From Blastomussa wellsi (lineage: Eukaryota > Cnidaria > Anthozoa > Scleractinia > Plerogyridae), in NCBI GenBank assembly GCA_947652115.1, contig OX393566.1, positions 17,606,263 through 17,670,262 on the forward strand: a stretch of 64,000 nucleotides of DNA, written 5' to 3'. The position numbers and the translations under genes are program-made. Shown here piece after piece: positions 12,157 to 21,268 of this stretch (the stretch's first letter is position 1; every line of letters begins with the position of its first letter). The notes below the pieces were generated by a model. It saw only the letters and a list, made by a program, of their open reading frames with translations, did no database searches and was not told where the DNA came from.

Positions 12157-12292
12157 ATCAGGATTTCTGGCTATTCAAAAGATAGAGGGGGTCAGTTTCT
12201 AAAGAAACTGTGGTGGTGCGTCGGTGGGAAGTATAACAATATAATTTGGTTTTATCAACTGGGTTGATAATGTCAATTGGCCGCCGTAAAGA

Positions 12293-12340
12293 GATTCAAA
12301 AGCTGACGTTTCGAGCGTTAGCCCTTCGTCGGAGCGAATC
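12293..12340 (-). ncRNA. Hammerhead-ribozyme-like motif in Penelope copy A
   Basis: On the minus strand the order is GATTCGCT, CCGACGA, a short stem-loop AGGGCTAACGCTC, GAAAC, GTC, AGC and GAATC. GAUUC/GAAUC and GCU/AGC can pair as stem I, GGGC/GCUC as stem II, and GAAAC-GUC fits the short stem III and cleavage site seen in Penelope hammerheads. The conserved CUGANGA box reads CCGACGA, with C in place of the core U. The fold is therefore recognisable, but activity is doubtful. Confidence 0.6.
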
Positions 12341-12429
12341 AAGGAATTGTGCGTCGTGTGTTTTTATATACAGAAAGATGGAGCTTCGCTATTGGCTGGT
12401 GCCTGGTAACGTGAAAACTTCGGAATAAA

Positions 12430-14420
12430 TTAGTTGAATGAAAAGCGTTCGTTGATACCGTGAGGATTAAGAGTGCCGATTTGAAAAATAAATTTTTGTT
12501 CTAGAGTTTTACGGCTTTCCGTGTTTCCTTGGTGAAGGGAAAGGCCGCAGACTGCTATATGTTGCTTAGAATGATTTGGGAGATTGAAGTGTCTCGCGAC
12601 CGGTTTCGATGCATTTTTGTCGTCTTTCTCTACGTCACGAAGGTGTTCTCGGAATCGGTCGCCAAGTCGTCTCCCTGTTTCGCCGATGTATAACTTTTTG
12701 CAAAGAGTGCAAGTTATACAGTAGATGGCATTGGCTGAGGTACAGGTGAAATGATCAGTGATTTTGATAGATCGCTTGGGTCCCGATATTTTGTCAACGT
12801 TGTGAATGAAAGGGCATGTTTTGCATCGTGCGCGAGCGCATTTAAAAGTTCCGGGTTGATCACTAGTTTGGAATGCACTTCTGACTAAAAAGTTACCTAT
12901 GTGTTTGTCGCGTTTAAATGAAATGAATGGCGGTTGCGAAAAGATTCTACCAGTGTCGGGATCATTTTGAAGTAATTTAAAGTTTTTGAGAATGATGGAT
13001 TTAACTGCGTGGTTGTGAGGGTGAATGGAATTCTATCGTTGTTTTCTCTCTGTGACGTTTGTAGTGCTGACTGTCGATCAATTTGCTGGGCGCGATGATG
13101 GCCCGCTTGAACAACAGAAGCAGGATAGCCGCGTTTGTCGAAGAAATTGCACATTTCCTCTGATTTTAAGGAAAAATCAGAGTCGTCACTACAAAGACGG
13201 CGAAGTCTAAGAAACTGAGAATAAGGAATGGAATTCTTGACATGTGATGTATGTGAAGATGAATAAAACAAATAGGTATGAGAATCTGTGGGTTTGTAGT
13301 GCACACTGGTGCATAAACTGTTGCCTTCAATAGAAACTTTGATATCCAGGAATGCTAAGGAAGTATCGGAAATTTCCCAGGTATATTTAAGGGCAGGATG
13401 AAACGAATTAACAGCGGTTATAAATTGATTAAGATCCTCTCTGGTAGAAGACGTAGCGCCGATACAGTCGTCGATGTAGCGACGATAGAGTTCAGGTTTT
13501 GGGCCGTTGTATTGATTGAAAAATTGGTGTTCAATGTAGCCTACGAAAAGATTGGCGTAGCTGGGTCCCATTTTGGTACCCATGGCCACGCCATTGATTT
13601 GTTTGTAATAATTGTTCGCGAATGAAAACAGTACTAACTCAGCCAGGCGGAGTAATGTTTCCGAGCTTGTTTCCTTAACAGTGCGTAAATCAAAAAAATG
13701 TTTGAGGCTAGACGACCTTCGCCATTTGGGATGACGGTGTAAAGAGATGTAATATCCATAGTGAAAATAAGTTTGTCTTCGCCCAGGAAATTGAGTGTTG
13801 ACTGTCTTTAACGTATGACTGTAAAGATCTGACAATAGGTGCCATAATTTTGTCTAAATAGCTGGAAATGAGTTCTGTAGGGCAACTACAGGCAGAGACG
13901 ATAGGTCGACCTGGGTTGTTAGGTTTGTGAATTTTAGGTAAAATGTAAATGCACGAGGTTCTGGGAGTGGTAATGATGAGATTGGTAGCACTAGCCGGCA
14001 ATTCTTGTTTGACTATAAGGTCGTTAATAGTGCTCTTGACAACTTGTTGGTTAATGGAGGTGAGATCTTTATCGACTTTAGCATAAAAAGAGGTGTCAGA
14101 AAGTTGCCGCAAAGCTTCTTTTTGGTAGAGGTCGGCCCGCCAAACAACTAAAGCACCGCCTTTGTCGGCCGCTTTGATAATTATGTCTTTGCGCTTACTA
14201 AGGTTTTTTAGCGCCGTCCTCTCTTCCGAAGAAAGGTTGGAAAATTTGGTGTTACGATTGAAATTAAGTTTGTTGATGTCGTGACGGCATTTTTTAATGA
14301 AAAAATCTAAAGAGGCAAACTGGCCCTCTGGGGGAGTCCACTTAGATTTTCGAGTCTGAAGCGTCTCGAAAGTATCTTTGTCCGACGTGTTAGAATCATC
14401 CTCTTTGTCATGGAAAAGGC
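12430..14420 (-). pseudogene. Penelope-like reverse transcriptase / GIY-YIG protein, copy A, frameshifted
   Basis: Reading left, the upstream part (14,420-13,708) includes IIKAADKGGALVVW and YILPKIHKPNNPGRPIVSA, both typical of Penelope reverse transcriptases. The palm (13,835-12,897) has INGVAMGTKMGPSYANLF and the YIDD catalytic box. The linker has a Cys-rich CARARCKTCPF, and the GIY-YIG nuclease has [18 protein letters not shown] near 12,690. The end is FSFN plus TAA at 12,430. Frameshifts near 13,800 and 12,890 break the frame. About 660 codons remain of a family that usually has around 800, so the N-terminus is short. The protein copies element RNA and nicks target DNA. Confidence 0.85.
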
Positions 14421-14439
14421 TTTCAGTTGAACGCGGCGA

Positions 14440-15075
14440 AGGAATTTTTTAATGCCCCCCAAATTAAGCCAATGCATGAAACGGCTGCGATGCTTATCGT
14501 TAACTGGGGCTTTCCACACTTTGGTATGCAACATTATAAAAAATATATTCAAATGAATTTTATGTCACTTCTGGCTGAACCATCCATCGGACGAATTCCT
14601 TTTTTGGCTGTGGTATTCTTGATGGCTGCGGAAATGCTTTCATCCTCACCTGTAGCGCGGGTTCCGATGCAGGTGCCGGTGCAATAGCCGGTTCCTTTCT
14701 TAAAAAAGGCTTTTATGTCTTCACGCTTGACATAAGTCGTAACAAGCGTAGCGCCAATTCCAATGATAGAGATCCATTGGGTTGTGCTGAGACCATTTGA
14801 AACTTTGCAATCAGCTGCAGCAGGCTCTGGTGCGGTTTCAGGAACCGGCTCAGTAGCAGGCGCAGATTTTTTTCATTCCCTCTTGCAATTTTGGCAGCAG
14901 CATCGATTAAAGCTTTTTTCTGTGCTTCGCAGGCCAGCCGAGTTCTTTCAGCAACCATTTTACCAGCAGCCACTCGCTTGGGATTTTTTGTTGGTCTTGT
15001 GGTTGGAGTTGGAGTTGTCGCTTGCTGTGTGATCTCGCCTTGCGAATGTGCGCTCTCAGGTTGTTTGGTCGACAT
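14440..15075 (-). pseudogene. Polinton protein MSTKQPES..., proline/threonine-rich with membrane segment, frameshifted
   Basis: ATG at 15,075 (MSTKQPESAHSQGEITQQ) is followed by a Thr/Pro-rich linker and a basic alanine-rich helix (ACEAQKKALIDAAAKIAR). After a frameshift near 14,870 the gene continues with STTQWISIIGIGATLVTTYV, a probable membrane segment near 14,770, then KREDIKAFFKKGTGYCTG, and ends near 14,540. The DNA from there to 14,440 may hold the start of another broken gene next to the Penelope insertion. About 180 codons. I do not know the function. Its place beside the ATPase suggests a virion protein, which is inference. Confidence 0.5.
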
Positions 15076-15120
15076 TGGGAAAAGGTATTTTTGAGCAAAT
15101 AAATAATGCAAAGCAATTAT

Positions 15121-15393
15121 TTAATAATGCAAAGTAGTTTGAGTAATTTCTTCCGATTTTGCTTCGTACTTACGTTTCAAATGCTCATTAAAATCAATGT
15201 GTTTTGTGGTGATCAGCGCCGCGTTGGCCAGAGCAAGAAACCGGCCGCATTTCAAAGCAATGTTGCCGGCCAGGTTGGAGAGCTCTTTGTTGATAATGTA
15301 GCCGATGTAGTCGATGTCTACGGCCATTCCGACCGCTTTGGTCACAAGAAAAGTGAAGCTGTCGATCAAGCTGTCAGTTGTCTTTGAGCCCAC
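15121..15393 (-). pseudogene. Polinton helical protein next to the ATPase, start unclear
   Basis: The open frame of about 90 codons encodes SKTTDSLIDSFTFLVTKAVG, then DYIGYIINKELSNLAGNIAL and a Lys/Glu-rich end, with stop at 15,121. No ATG opens it. The frame begins inside the 3' part of the ATPase remnant, so it is either a separate gene that lost its start or the ATPase tail after a frameshift or deletion. It looks alpha-helical, with one amphipathic or weakly hydrophobic segment. Function unknown. Confidence 0.45.
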
Positions 15394-15394
15394 G

Positions 15395-15780
15395 TATGCT
15401 GATCATCTTCTGTGTCAGCACCCAAACGCTGATGCCGATATGTCGAGCAGAAAAGCCAAGATTTACCAGCTGGCCTGTGCGCCCTTTCACATCTTTCGAG
15501 GCTGCACAGTCATCGAGGATTATGAGCGTGTTGGTGCCCTAGAAAAACAAGCTCACGAGCTTCAACCAAATTTCCACCTCGTGTTGCACGCATATTATCA
15601 CAAACATTTGTGAATCATTCGGTGGAAGGTCTTGTTGTGCGCGAATGTTGGGCAGATGAGCACGATATAATCGAACTTGCCACGGAAAGGGCCATAGATC
15701 TGGTCCACCACAAACCTTGATTGGCCTGAATTCTTCGGACCAACAATGAGAGCGTTGAAAGGGATGTTGTTTGGGTCCAT
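15395..15780 (-). pseudogene. Polinton genome-packaging ATPase (FtsK/HerA, A32-like), pseudogene
   Basis: ATG at 15,780 starts MDPNNIPFNALIVGPKNSGQ. The Walker A loop is GPKNSGQSR, where the invariant Lys has become Gln. YIVLICPTF follows. After a stop and frameshift near 15,598 the Walker B block TLIILDDCAAS is readable near 15,515, followed by ISVWVLTQ. This family powers DNA packaging into capsids of Polintons and related viruses. The usual length is 200-250 residues. Here only about 130 codons are collinear, so the C-terminus is lost or fused to the next frame. The start lies 8 bp from the end of the capsid-type gene. Confidence 0.75.
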
Positions 15781-15787
15781 TTCTATA

Positions 15788-16717
15788 TTAGTATTGTACA
15801 GATTCTAATTGCTGATCCAATATGTTCATCTGCGAGTCGCTGATGACAACGACGTGAATGTTTACATTGCCCAAGCCACTGGCTTTCCGCTCGAGTTCAA
15901 TCTGGACACCGTCTGTGCTGTTCACGAGGCGGGTGCCACTGCCGTGCAACGTGGTGTCCTCCATGGAGCGCATGTCGATCAAAAGACCAAACGTTTCCTC
16001 AGTGTAGAACTTCGACAGATTCACGTGCTGTTTTTTGTCTTTCTTCTTGACGAAGAAACGTCTGACCTCATCCCTGAGGTCTTTGGTTTCGAGGCCGTTA
16101 ATGTACAACATGTTTCGCGAGCCATTCACTGTAACGCTAACTTTTGTCAGGTCTGGGTTGAAGTACTTCTCCGAATCTCTGGCGCCCGCTGTGTACGGCT
16201 CAACAAATAGTAGAAGAATGCCTTTAGTGACCTCGTTGACTTTGATGTTCAGCGCTGTATCGGTGCCCTTTGAGGAGATAACAATCTTGTCTTGTATCAC
16301 GTGGTCGTACATGAACTTCTTGCCGGAGGAATAGACGCTGCTCGCTTCATCTGCCAGAGTCTTGCTTCTGATCATTTCGTACTCGAGCTGGATGTTTGTC
16401 AACTTGTACACCAGTTTCGTTGTATCAGGACCCGTCACCACTTGTGATGATGGTGCGAGTGTCAGCTCAAACAAGAGGTCGTGATAAAGAGCTTGAGAGT
16501 AAATGACGCCATGACCCGTCAAGATCTGGTGGTCAAGTCTAATGTGGTATTTTGTTCCGAAAACCTTGTTTAGTGCGTTTTCTTTGGCGACGCCCGAGCC
16601 AGATCGTGGTGAGGTCTTCGCTCTGAATACCGTCGAGCAGCATGCCAACACGCTCATCATTGCATTGGGACTTTTCTCGTAGTGTGTTGGCCAAAGGTTT
16701 GCTTGTACCACCATCAT
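15788..16717 (-). CDS. Polinton capsid-type (jelly-roll) protein candidate, frame intact
   Basis: This is the longest uninterrupted Polinton frame here, 309 codons from ATG 16,717 to TAG-side stop 15,788. It is beta-rich by composition, with no membrane segment, and includes LLFVEPYTAGARDSEKYFNP, MLYINGLETKDL and the C-terminal ESVQY. Such a protein just upstream of the packaging ATPase is the position of the major or minor capsid protein in Polintons. I favour a jelly-roll capsid protein but cannot tell hexon-like from penton-like by eye. It is shorter than a full double-jelly-roll protein, so N-terminal loss is possible. An ancestral or duplicated copy may explain why this frame stayed open. 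Confidence 0.55.
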   Translation of the reverse strand: MMVVQANLWPTHYEKSPNAMMSVLACCSTVFRAKTSPRSGSGVAKENALNKVFGTKYHIRLDHQILTGHGVIYSQALYHDLLFELTLAPSSQVVTGPDTTKLVYKLTNIQLEYEMIRSKTLADEASSVYSSGKKFMYDHVIQDKIVISSKGTDTALNIKVNEVTKGILLLFVEPYTAGARDSEKYFNPDLTKVSVTVNGSRNMLYINGLETKDLRDEVRRFFVKKKDKKQHVNLSKFYTEETFGLLIDMRSMEDTTLHGSGTRLVNSTDGVQIELERKASGLGNVNIHVVVISDSQMNILDQQLESVQY

Positions 16718-16752
16718 CTATATGAACAAAAAATGTTTTTGTTTAATATACA

Positions 16753-18028
16753 ATGGTGGAAGGTGGACACTGGCTACGATGACCCCGACCTTGACCATGC
16801 TATTGATCACAATGATAATAACGATGATGATGAACAAGAGATAGACAAAAACCCGTCCATTTCAGCCCGGCACCGCATCGACACCGATTTTGTAGATCCA
16901 GATTACAAAAACCCAGCAATTCTTGAAAGAGCTAAAGACTTTATCAAAACGAGGTTCCCAAAAGTGGACTTCGGAAAATTAGACCCAATAGGTTTTAGCA
17001 AAAAGGGCGGCAATGAGACAACAATTGTATCATTTGGTTCAAAAGGTGGTGAGACTGAAATTTTCAGAAAAGATAGTAGTGGTCTTCTCAAAAAATTCAC
17101 AGAAAAGTTCAAAAGATCCCTTGGGCCAGAAGCTGAATCTCTGATTGCTCAAGAGAATGAGAGCATAAGAGACCAACGTCAGAGATTGAGAGAGGCCGAA
17201 AAACAATTAAGAGATGCTGAAGAAATCTCCACAGAAAAAGAAAAAGCTACACAATAATTGCAAAATCTGAGAAAAAGATTTCAGCAAACTCAAGCATGTA
17301 TTGAAGCAATTCATGATGAATATGGTTCGAATGCTGGAAGTGAGGCATATCTGCGCAGACTTCAAACTGATCTCGAAAACGCAAAGAAAGGAGTGGCTTA
17401 ACTCGAAAAGCTTGCAAAAAATAAAACAAAAGAACAAGAAAAGGTTGATAAGCTCAGAGCAGACCTCGATAAGAAAGAAAAAGAAAGAAACGCTTTCAAC
17501 AAAATCTTAACGACACGAGAACGCTTAATGAACTGCGTGAGCAAGAATCCGACCCTCAACGACAAAATAATGAAGATCAGAAAATCATCAATGATGAGAA
17601 CGCCTCACCTCTCTGACAAAGAAGCTGCGGAAAGAAGAGTTGCGGAAAGAACCGAGGAGCTCGCGCGTTTGCAAACGCAGATTAAGGAAAGAGAAAGAGC
17701 GCTTCCACTTCGCGAGAGGCTCAAAGAGATCTTCAAAATGTATGGCGTGACAGTTACAGCAATCATTCTAGCTGCTGGTGTCACGATAGGTTCTGTTATT
17801 TGCGCCATTACCAACTCTTTGAAGGCCACTGGCAAAGCGTTCGGAAAATGTCTGAAAGATGTTGGCTCAAAGGTTGCAACTGCTCTGCCAGGTCTTATTG
17901 GCTCGATTGTGAGTTTCCTCTTCAAAGCTGCTGGTCAGGCCATCGGTGTTCTCGCAGAACACAGCTGGATGTTGATTTTGGCTGTTGTGGCCTTTCTAGT
18001 GGAGACTTACATCAAAAAGCGGCGTTAA
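16753..18028 (+). pseudogene. Polinton acidic coiled-coil protein with C-terminal membrane segments, frameshifted
   Basis: ATG 16,753 starts MVEGG. One base shift later the main frame reads DDPDLDHAIDHNDNNDDDEQ, an acidic N-terminus. The middle (about 17,100-17,720) is a long Glu/Lys/Arg/Gln-rich coiled coil, with REAEKQLRDAEE and later VAERTEELARLQTQIKERER. Stops at 17,255 and about 17,399 and a frameshift near 17,610 interrupt it. The C-terminus has VTVTAIILAAGVTIGSVICA and SWMLILAVVAFLVETYI, which are hydrophobic segments flanking a Gly/Ala-rich part, then KKRR and TAA. About 420 codons. It starts 36 bp from the divergent capsid-type gene, so the two share a promoter region. Function unknown; a fibre or membrane-bound virion part is possible. 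Confidence 0.65.
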
Positions 18029-19741
18029 CGAAATGACAAGAATGCGAAACCCACAACTGCAACCGCGCCAACAACGACAGCTATTTTTTTCACATGTGAC
18101 TCACTTCCGGAGCCAGCCGTTGGCGTTGGTTCAGATTCCGTTTGCTCCGTTGTAGTTTGCTCTTCTGCAGCTGTTTGGATCACAGACGCTGGCTGTTTTT
18201 TGTCGCTGCTGCCTTGTGTATCGGATTTGAAGGGTGACTGTTTATTTTCGATTTCCCGCCATCCATTAGCTGTAGGGCTGCTTTTTTGTTCTCTTGTTTA
18301 CCGCGTCGTTGACACCCAGCTTCATACCTGGTGTCGCTTGTTTGAGCTGGTTGTTGTAGCCAACCGTGCTCTCTGTGTTTATCACCATCCGCGCGGGCAT
18401 CACCCAGGCCCCCGGGAACACAGCAAGGTTGAGTCTCACCTTTGCCTCGCCTACGGCAAGTTGCTATCTTTGAACTGTCTTGGCCAGATCCGTTTGCCTT
18501 ATCGCTTCTTCCACCAAGACAAGGAATTCGCTCTGGGCTTCTTTTGCTCTACCTCCAGCACCAAGAACGCTGCTTCTCACGTTGACTTGCGTGCCCAAGA
18601 TCCAATAAACAAGGGCTTCGATTGACTGATTGATACGTGAAAGCCCTGCCTATGTCAAACCTGCCGAGGTTTTTGGCGCGAACCAATTGAATTGCTCTTC
18701 CGCGGCGTCGTTTCTTATAAAGCATACTGAAATTCTCTCTTCTGACGCCTTAGGGTCCTCGTCGTCGAATTTTGCTTTTACCGATGGATACGGCACGTCC
18801 AGCATGAAAGGGTGGTGGCAATAAATGTAAACGCTTCCCAGCCCTTGTTTGCACCGTACGTGAAGTGGAAATCAGTTGACGGGTCAACACCGAGCTCTGC
18901 GCACAATTTTTTGTAAGAAGCCACGTCGTAATGGTTGTTAATCTGACTGAATGTAGGGTCACCCGGCAATGCGCTGAAGCTTTGGATGCCTCCGAGCTGA
19001 TACAAGATGCGCCGAACCTTGACGTACATGTGGAAAATGTAAAAAGCCCACACCTGCGGCGGCAGATTCAGCGTTGTTGATATTTGTCAAATACTTCACG
19101 AGAGATTCCGCGCCTGTCGTCGGGCACCACACTGCAAAGTTCAGCTGCTGTGACCAGAAAGAGAGATTATGCCCCGCAAGACACTTTTTTGCGGGCTTTG
19201 ACGTTTCGAACTTTATCTGTTCCTTTTGGAATATCTCTCGGAACTTTGTTGTAAAATACTGGTCAGGCATTACATAAATATTGATTAAGTTGCTGAATAT
19301 TTTCTTCAAACTTGGTGCAGCGTCATGAAATTCAACTGCTGGAACCGGCAGCGAACTTTTTACTGCACTGGGCGATAACTGGTAAGGGAAGCCACCAACG
19401 TCATCCAAACCCAGCGAGCTTTTCATGGCTTTGCTGTCTGAACCGAAGACGCTTTGCAGACTGCCTTCACCCTCTTTGCAAAATATTTCAGCTGTTGGTG
19501 TGCGGTCCAACGCAAAAGTTGTCTGTGCTACAAATTTGCTTTTGTTGGCCCTCGGAAACCTTGTAGAAAAAGCTGCCCACGCCTTGTCTTCTGCAGCCTT
19601 CGCGATTTTTATAGCCTCGGGGTTTTGAATCCATTTATTGAGGTTGGCAGACTCCTTACCTTCGATTTGATTTTGCGCTCTTTTTTCGAGATAATCAAAC
19701 GCAACAGAATCTGATTGTGTACATGCAGTTTTGAAAATGTT
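18025..19741 (-). pseudogene. Polinton conserved protein with C-terminal membrane anchor, frameshifted
   Basis: The gene reads left from about 19,740. The upstream part (19,740-19,090) contains FALDRTPTAEIFCKEGEGSL, DVGGFPYQLSPSAVKSSLPV, MPDQYFTTKFREIFQKEQIK and NLSFWSQQLNFAVWCPTTGA. After a frameshift near 19,055 come RRILYQLGGIQSFSALPGDP and VASYKKLCAELGVDPS. Further shifted pieces (18,640-18,310) include VRLNLAVFPGAWVMPARMV. A Thr/Glu/Pro-rich stalk leads to a C-terminal hydrophobic anchor, KKIAVVVGAVAVVGFAFLSF, and TAA at 18,025-18,027. Total about 570 codons. I recognise it as a conserved cnidarian Polinton protein without known role. Its size and anchor suggest a virion surface or internal membrane protein. 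Confidence 0.6.
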
Positions 19742-19798
19742 CGCCTTATATTATTACGCATTATTTTTTATTAGAATTTTATTTGCAACAAAAATAAA

Positions 19799-20395
19799 AT
19801 GGCTGTGCTTACTATTTGTACGACTTCTAATCCATGCACCGTCAATTTTGACAACTCGATTCCAGAGGCCACTCTCGTAAGGCTGTTGTCTTGTTCTCTT
19901 TGCAACTCGTGCTTTCATTTAAAGCGCGGGTGGGGGGGGGGATTCGGTGGAAAATGCTGATGGCCACTCAATTACCAGGTCTTTTCCTGAAGGACATTAC
20001 ACCCTCAAATATTTAGCAAAGGAATTAAACGGGGTAGAAATACACACAGACATAAATTCACCTGTTGGAGCGATGGTAATTTTTAACACTAAAAAGAAAA
20101 AGGTAATTTTCGACGAGGCCTTGGCCGAATTTCTTGACATAAACACCAGCTTATAATACATAACATACGTAAAAAGGCATAGAAGCACTTACTTTGTTCA
20201 TTGCGACTTGGTTGACCGCCATCAAAATTTTGTAAATGGTAAAGCTTTAACCCTTCTTGCAAAGTTTGACATTAGGGGGAGAGCTTTCGAAAAAGTAAAT
20301 ATGTAATCAGTGTAACGCTTTCAGTAAAAGATGATGACGGACAGCTATTTGATTTTAACGCTCAACCATTACAATTCGAACTGCAAATCAATTGA
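19799..20395 (+). pseudogene. Polinton conserved + strand protein (about 200 aa), frameshifted
   Basis: ATG 19,799 starts MAVLTICTTSNPCTVNFDNS. A run of G residues at about 19,931-19,940 marks a frame change. The frame from 19,947 has FPEGHYTLKYLAKELNGVEI and SPVGAMVIFNTKKKKVIFDE and ends at a TAA near 20,154. The reading then continues with VDRHQNFVNG, FDIRGRAFEKVN and LFDFNAQPLQFELQIN before TGA at 20,393-20,395. It looks beta-rich, with no membrane segment. The family is common in cnidarian Polintons by my recollection, and a minor virion protein is possible. It is the upstream member of a two-gene + strand pair. Confidence 0.6.
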
Positions 20396-20432
20396 AATAT
20401 AAAATCTGTTTATATATACAGCAAATGTGTTC

Positions 20433-21148
20433 CCGAGTGCGCCTCCTGATTATATTTATCCTGAGCTACCCATCTCAAGAACCCCAGACGATTTCCGGCT
20501 GAGACCAGCAAAATTGAAAAAGAAATAGCCGATGATGCAGAACAATACAGGCTTCTGTTGAAAAAATATAAAAAAGCTCGGAAAGTGATTCACTATTCCG
20601 TGGTCTCTCTTTTCACTGTAACAGCCGCCCTGTCTTGTGGGGCTGTTGCAACATCACTTACTGGTGTCAGAATTGTGGCCGGAGCGCCTATAGCATGAAT
20701 AGCAGCCTTTTCAGGTTTTGCTTCCACAGGCCTGTCAGTTATTAACAAGAAGCTTTAAAGGAAAGTTAATAAACACACGACAATTCAAGCTCTGGCACTT
20801 GCAAAGCATGACTCAATAAAAAGCTCTGTCTCTCAAGCTCCTGACGATAACAATGTTTCCGACTTAGAATTCAAACAAATAACACGTGAAATGCAGAAAT
20901 ATCGTGAAATCAAAGAGACTTTATGCTCGAAAAAACAGACCGATTTACGCCAGCCGGATCTCGAAAAGATAAAAAAAAAAACAGATTCGGCAAGAGTTTC
21001 GAAAAAAACTGGCGGCGTCCAGCACAAATTTGAACTAAACTTTGAGAGAAAAAAACATGAAAATCTCTCTGAGTGTTATAAAAAAATAGATTACGCGTTC
21101 ATCTTATTTATTGCACTAGTGGTAATAGTGGATGAAGTGTTTGTGTAA
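20433..21148 (+). pseudogene. Polinton membrane protein with PSAP/PPxY/YPxL late-domain motifs, broken
   Basis: Reading from about 20,427 gives FPSAPPDYIYPELPI, which contains PSAP, PPDY (PPxY) and YPEL (YPxL), the three motif classes that recruit ESCRT or NEDD4 factors in budding viruses and in some adenovirus proteins. An Asp/Glu/Lys-rich helix follows (EIADDAEQYRLLLKKYKKAR), then two hydrophobic segments (VVSLFTVTAALSCGAVATSL, IAAFSGFASTGLSVI), a basic helical region with HDSIKSSVSQ and REMQKYREIKETL, and a C-terminal hydrophobic tail (YAFILFIALVVIVDEVFV). Stops near 20,695 and 20,758 and a frameshift near 20,510 break it. No ATG in frame is clear. The stop is at 21,146-21,148. Membrane topology plus late-type motifs suggest a role at host membranes. 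Confidence 0.6.
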
Positions 21149-21268
21149 TAATGCGAGAAAATAATTGCAAATCTCTAGGGTTACAATGACAGGTGGTTGT
21201 CGAAAATTGGTTGTTGTTTACCCCTCCTCCTACCTCAGTAGTAATGTCGGGGTCAAACAAATACACAC

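Larger units (their letters stand above)
7255..12161 (+). mobile_element. Ty3/gypsy LTR retrotransposon with 5-bp target duplication
   Basis: The element runs from 7,260 to 12,156 (4,897 bp) and is flanked by the direct repeat ATCAG (7,255-7,259 and 12,157-12,161). Both LTRs are 154 bp, begin TGTAATA, end TTGTTACA and differ at one base by my reading (C at 7,291, A at 12,034). Order of domains: nucleocapsid zinc knuckles, aspartic protease, reverse transcriptase, RNase H, integrase, which is the Ty3/gypsy order. Three breaks in the coding region make this copy non-autonomous despite the young-looking LTRs. It lies inside the Polinton. Confidence 0.95.
12180..14435 (-). mobile_element. Penelope-like retroelement, copy A (RT plus GIY-YIG)
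   Basis: The 3' end on the minus strand starts near GATAGAGGGGGTCAG (12,180), a sequence shared with copies B (45,881) and C (61,709). Reading leftward from about 14,420 come an N-terminal region, a reverse transcriptase and a C-terminal GIY-YIG endonuclease, the order that defines Penelope-like elements. The right limit is set where Polinton-like reading resumes, about 14,440, and is approximate. The 5' part appears truncated. The copy lies 19 bp right of the gypsy target duplication, so both retroelements hit the same small Polinton gene. Confidence 0.85.

Noticed and set aside
15809..16334. + strand frames of 99-133 codons
   Set aside because: They are antisense to the intact capsid-type frame and lack motifs.
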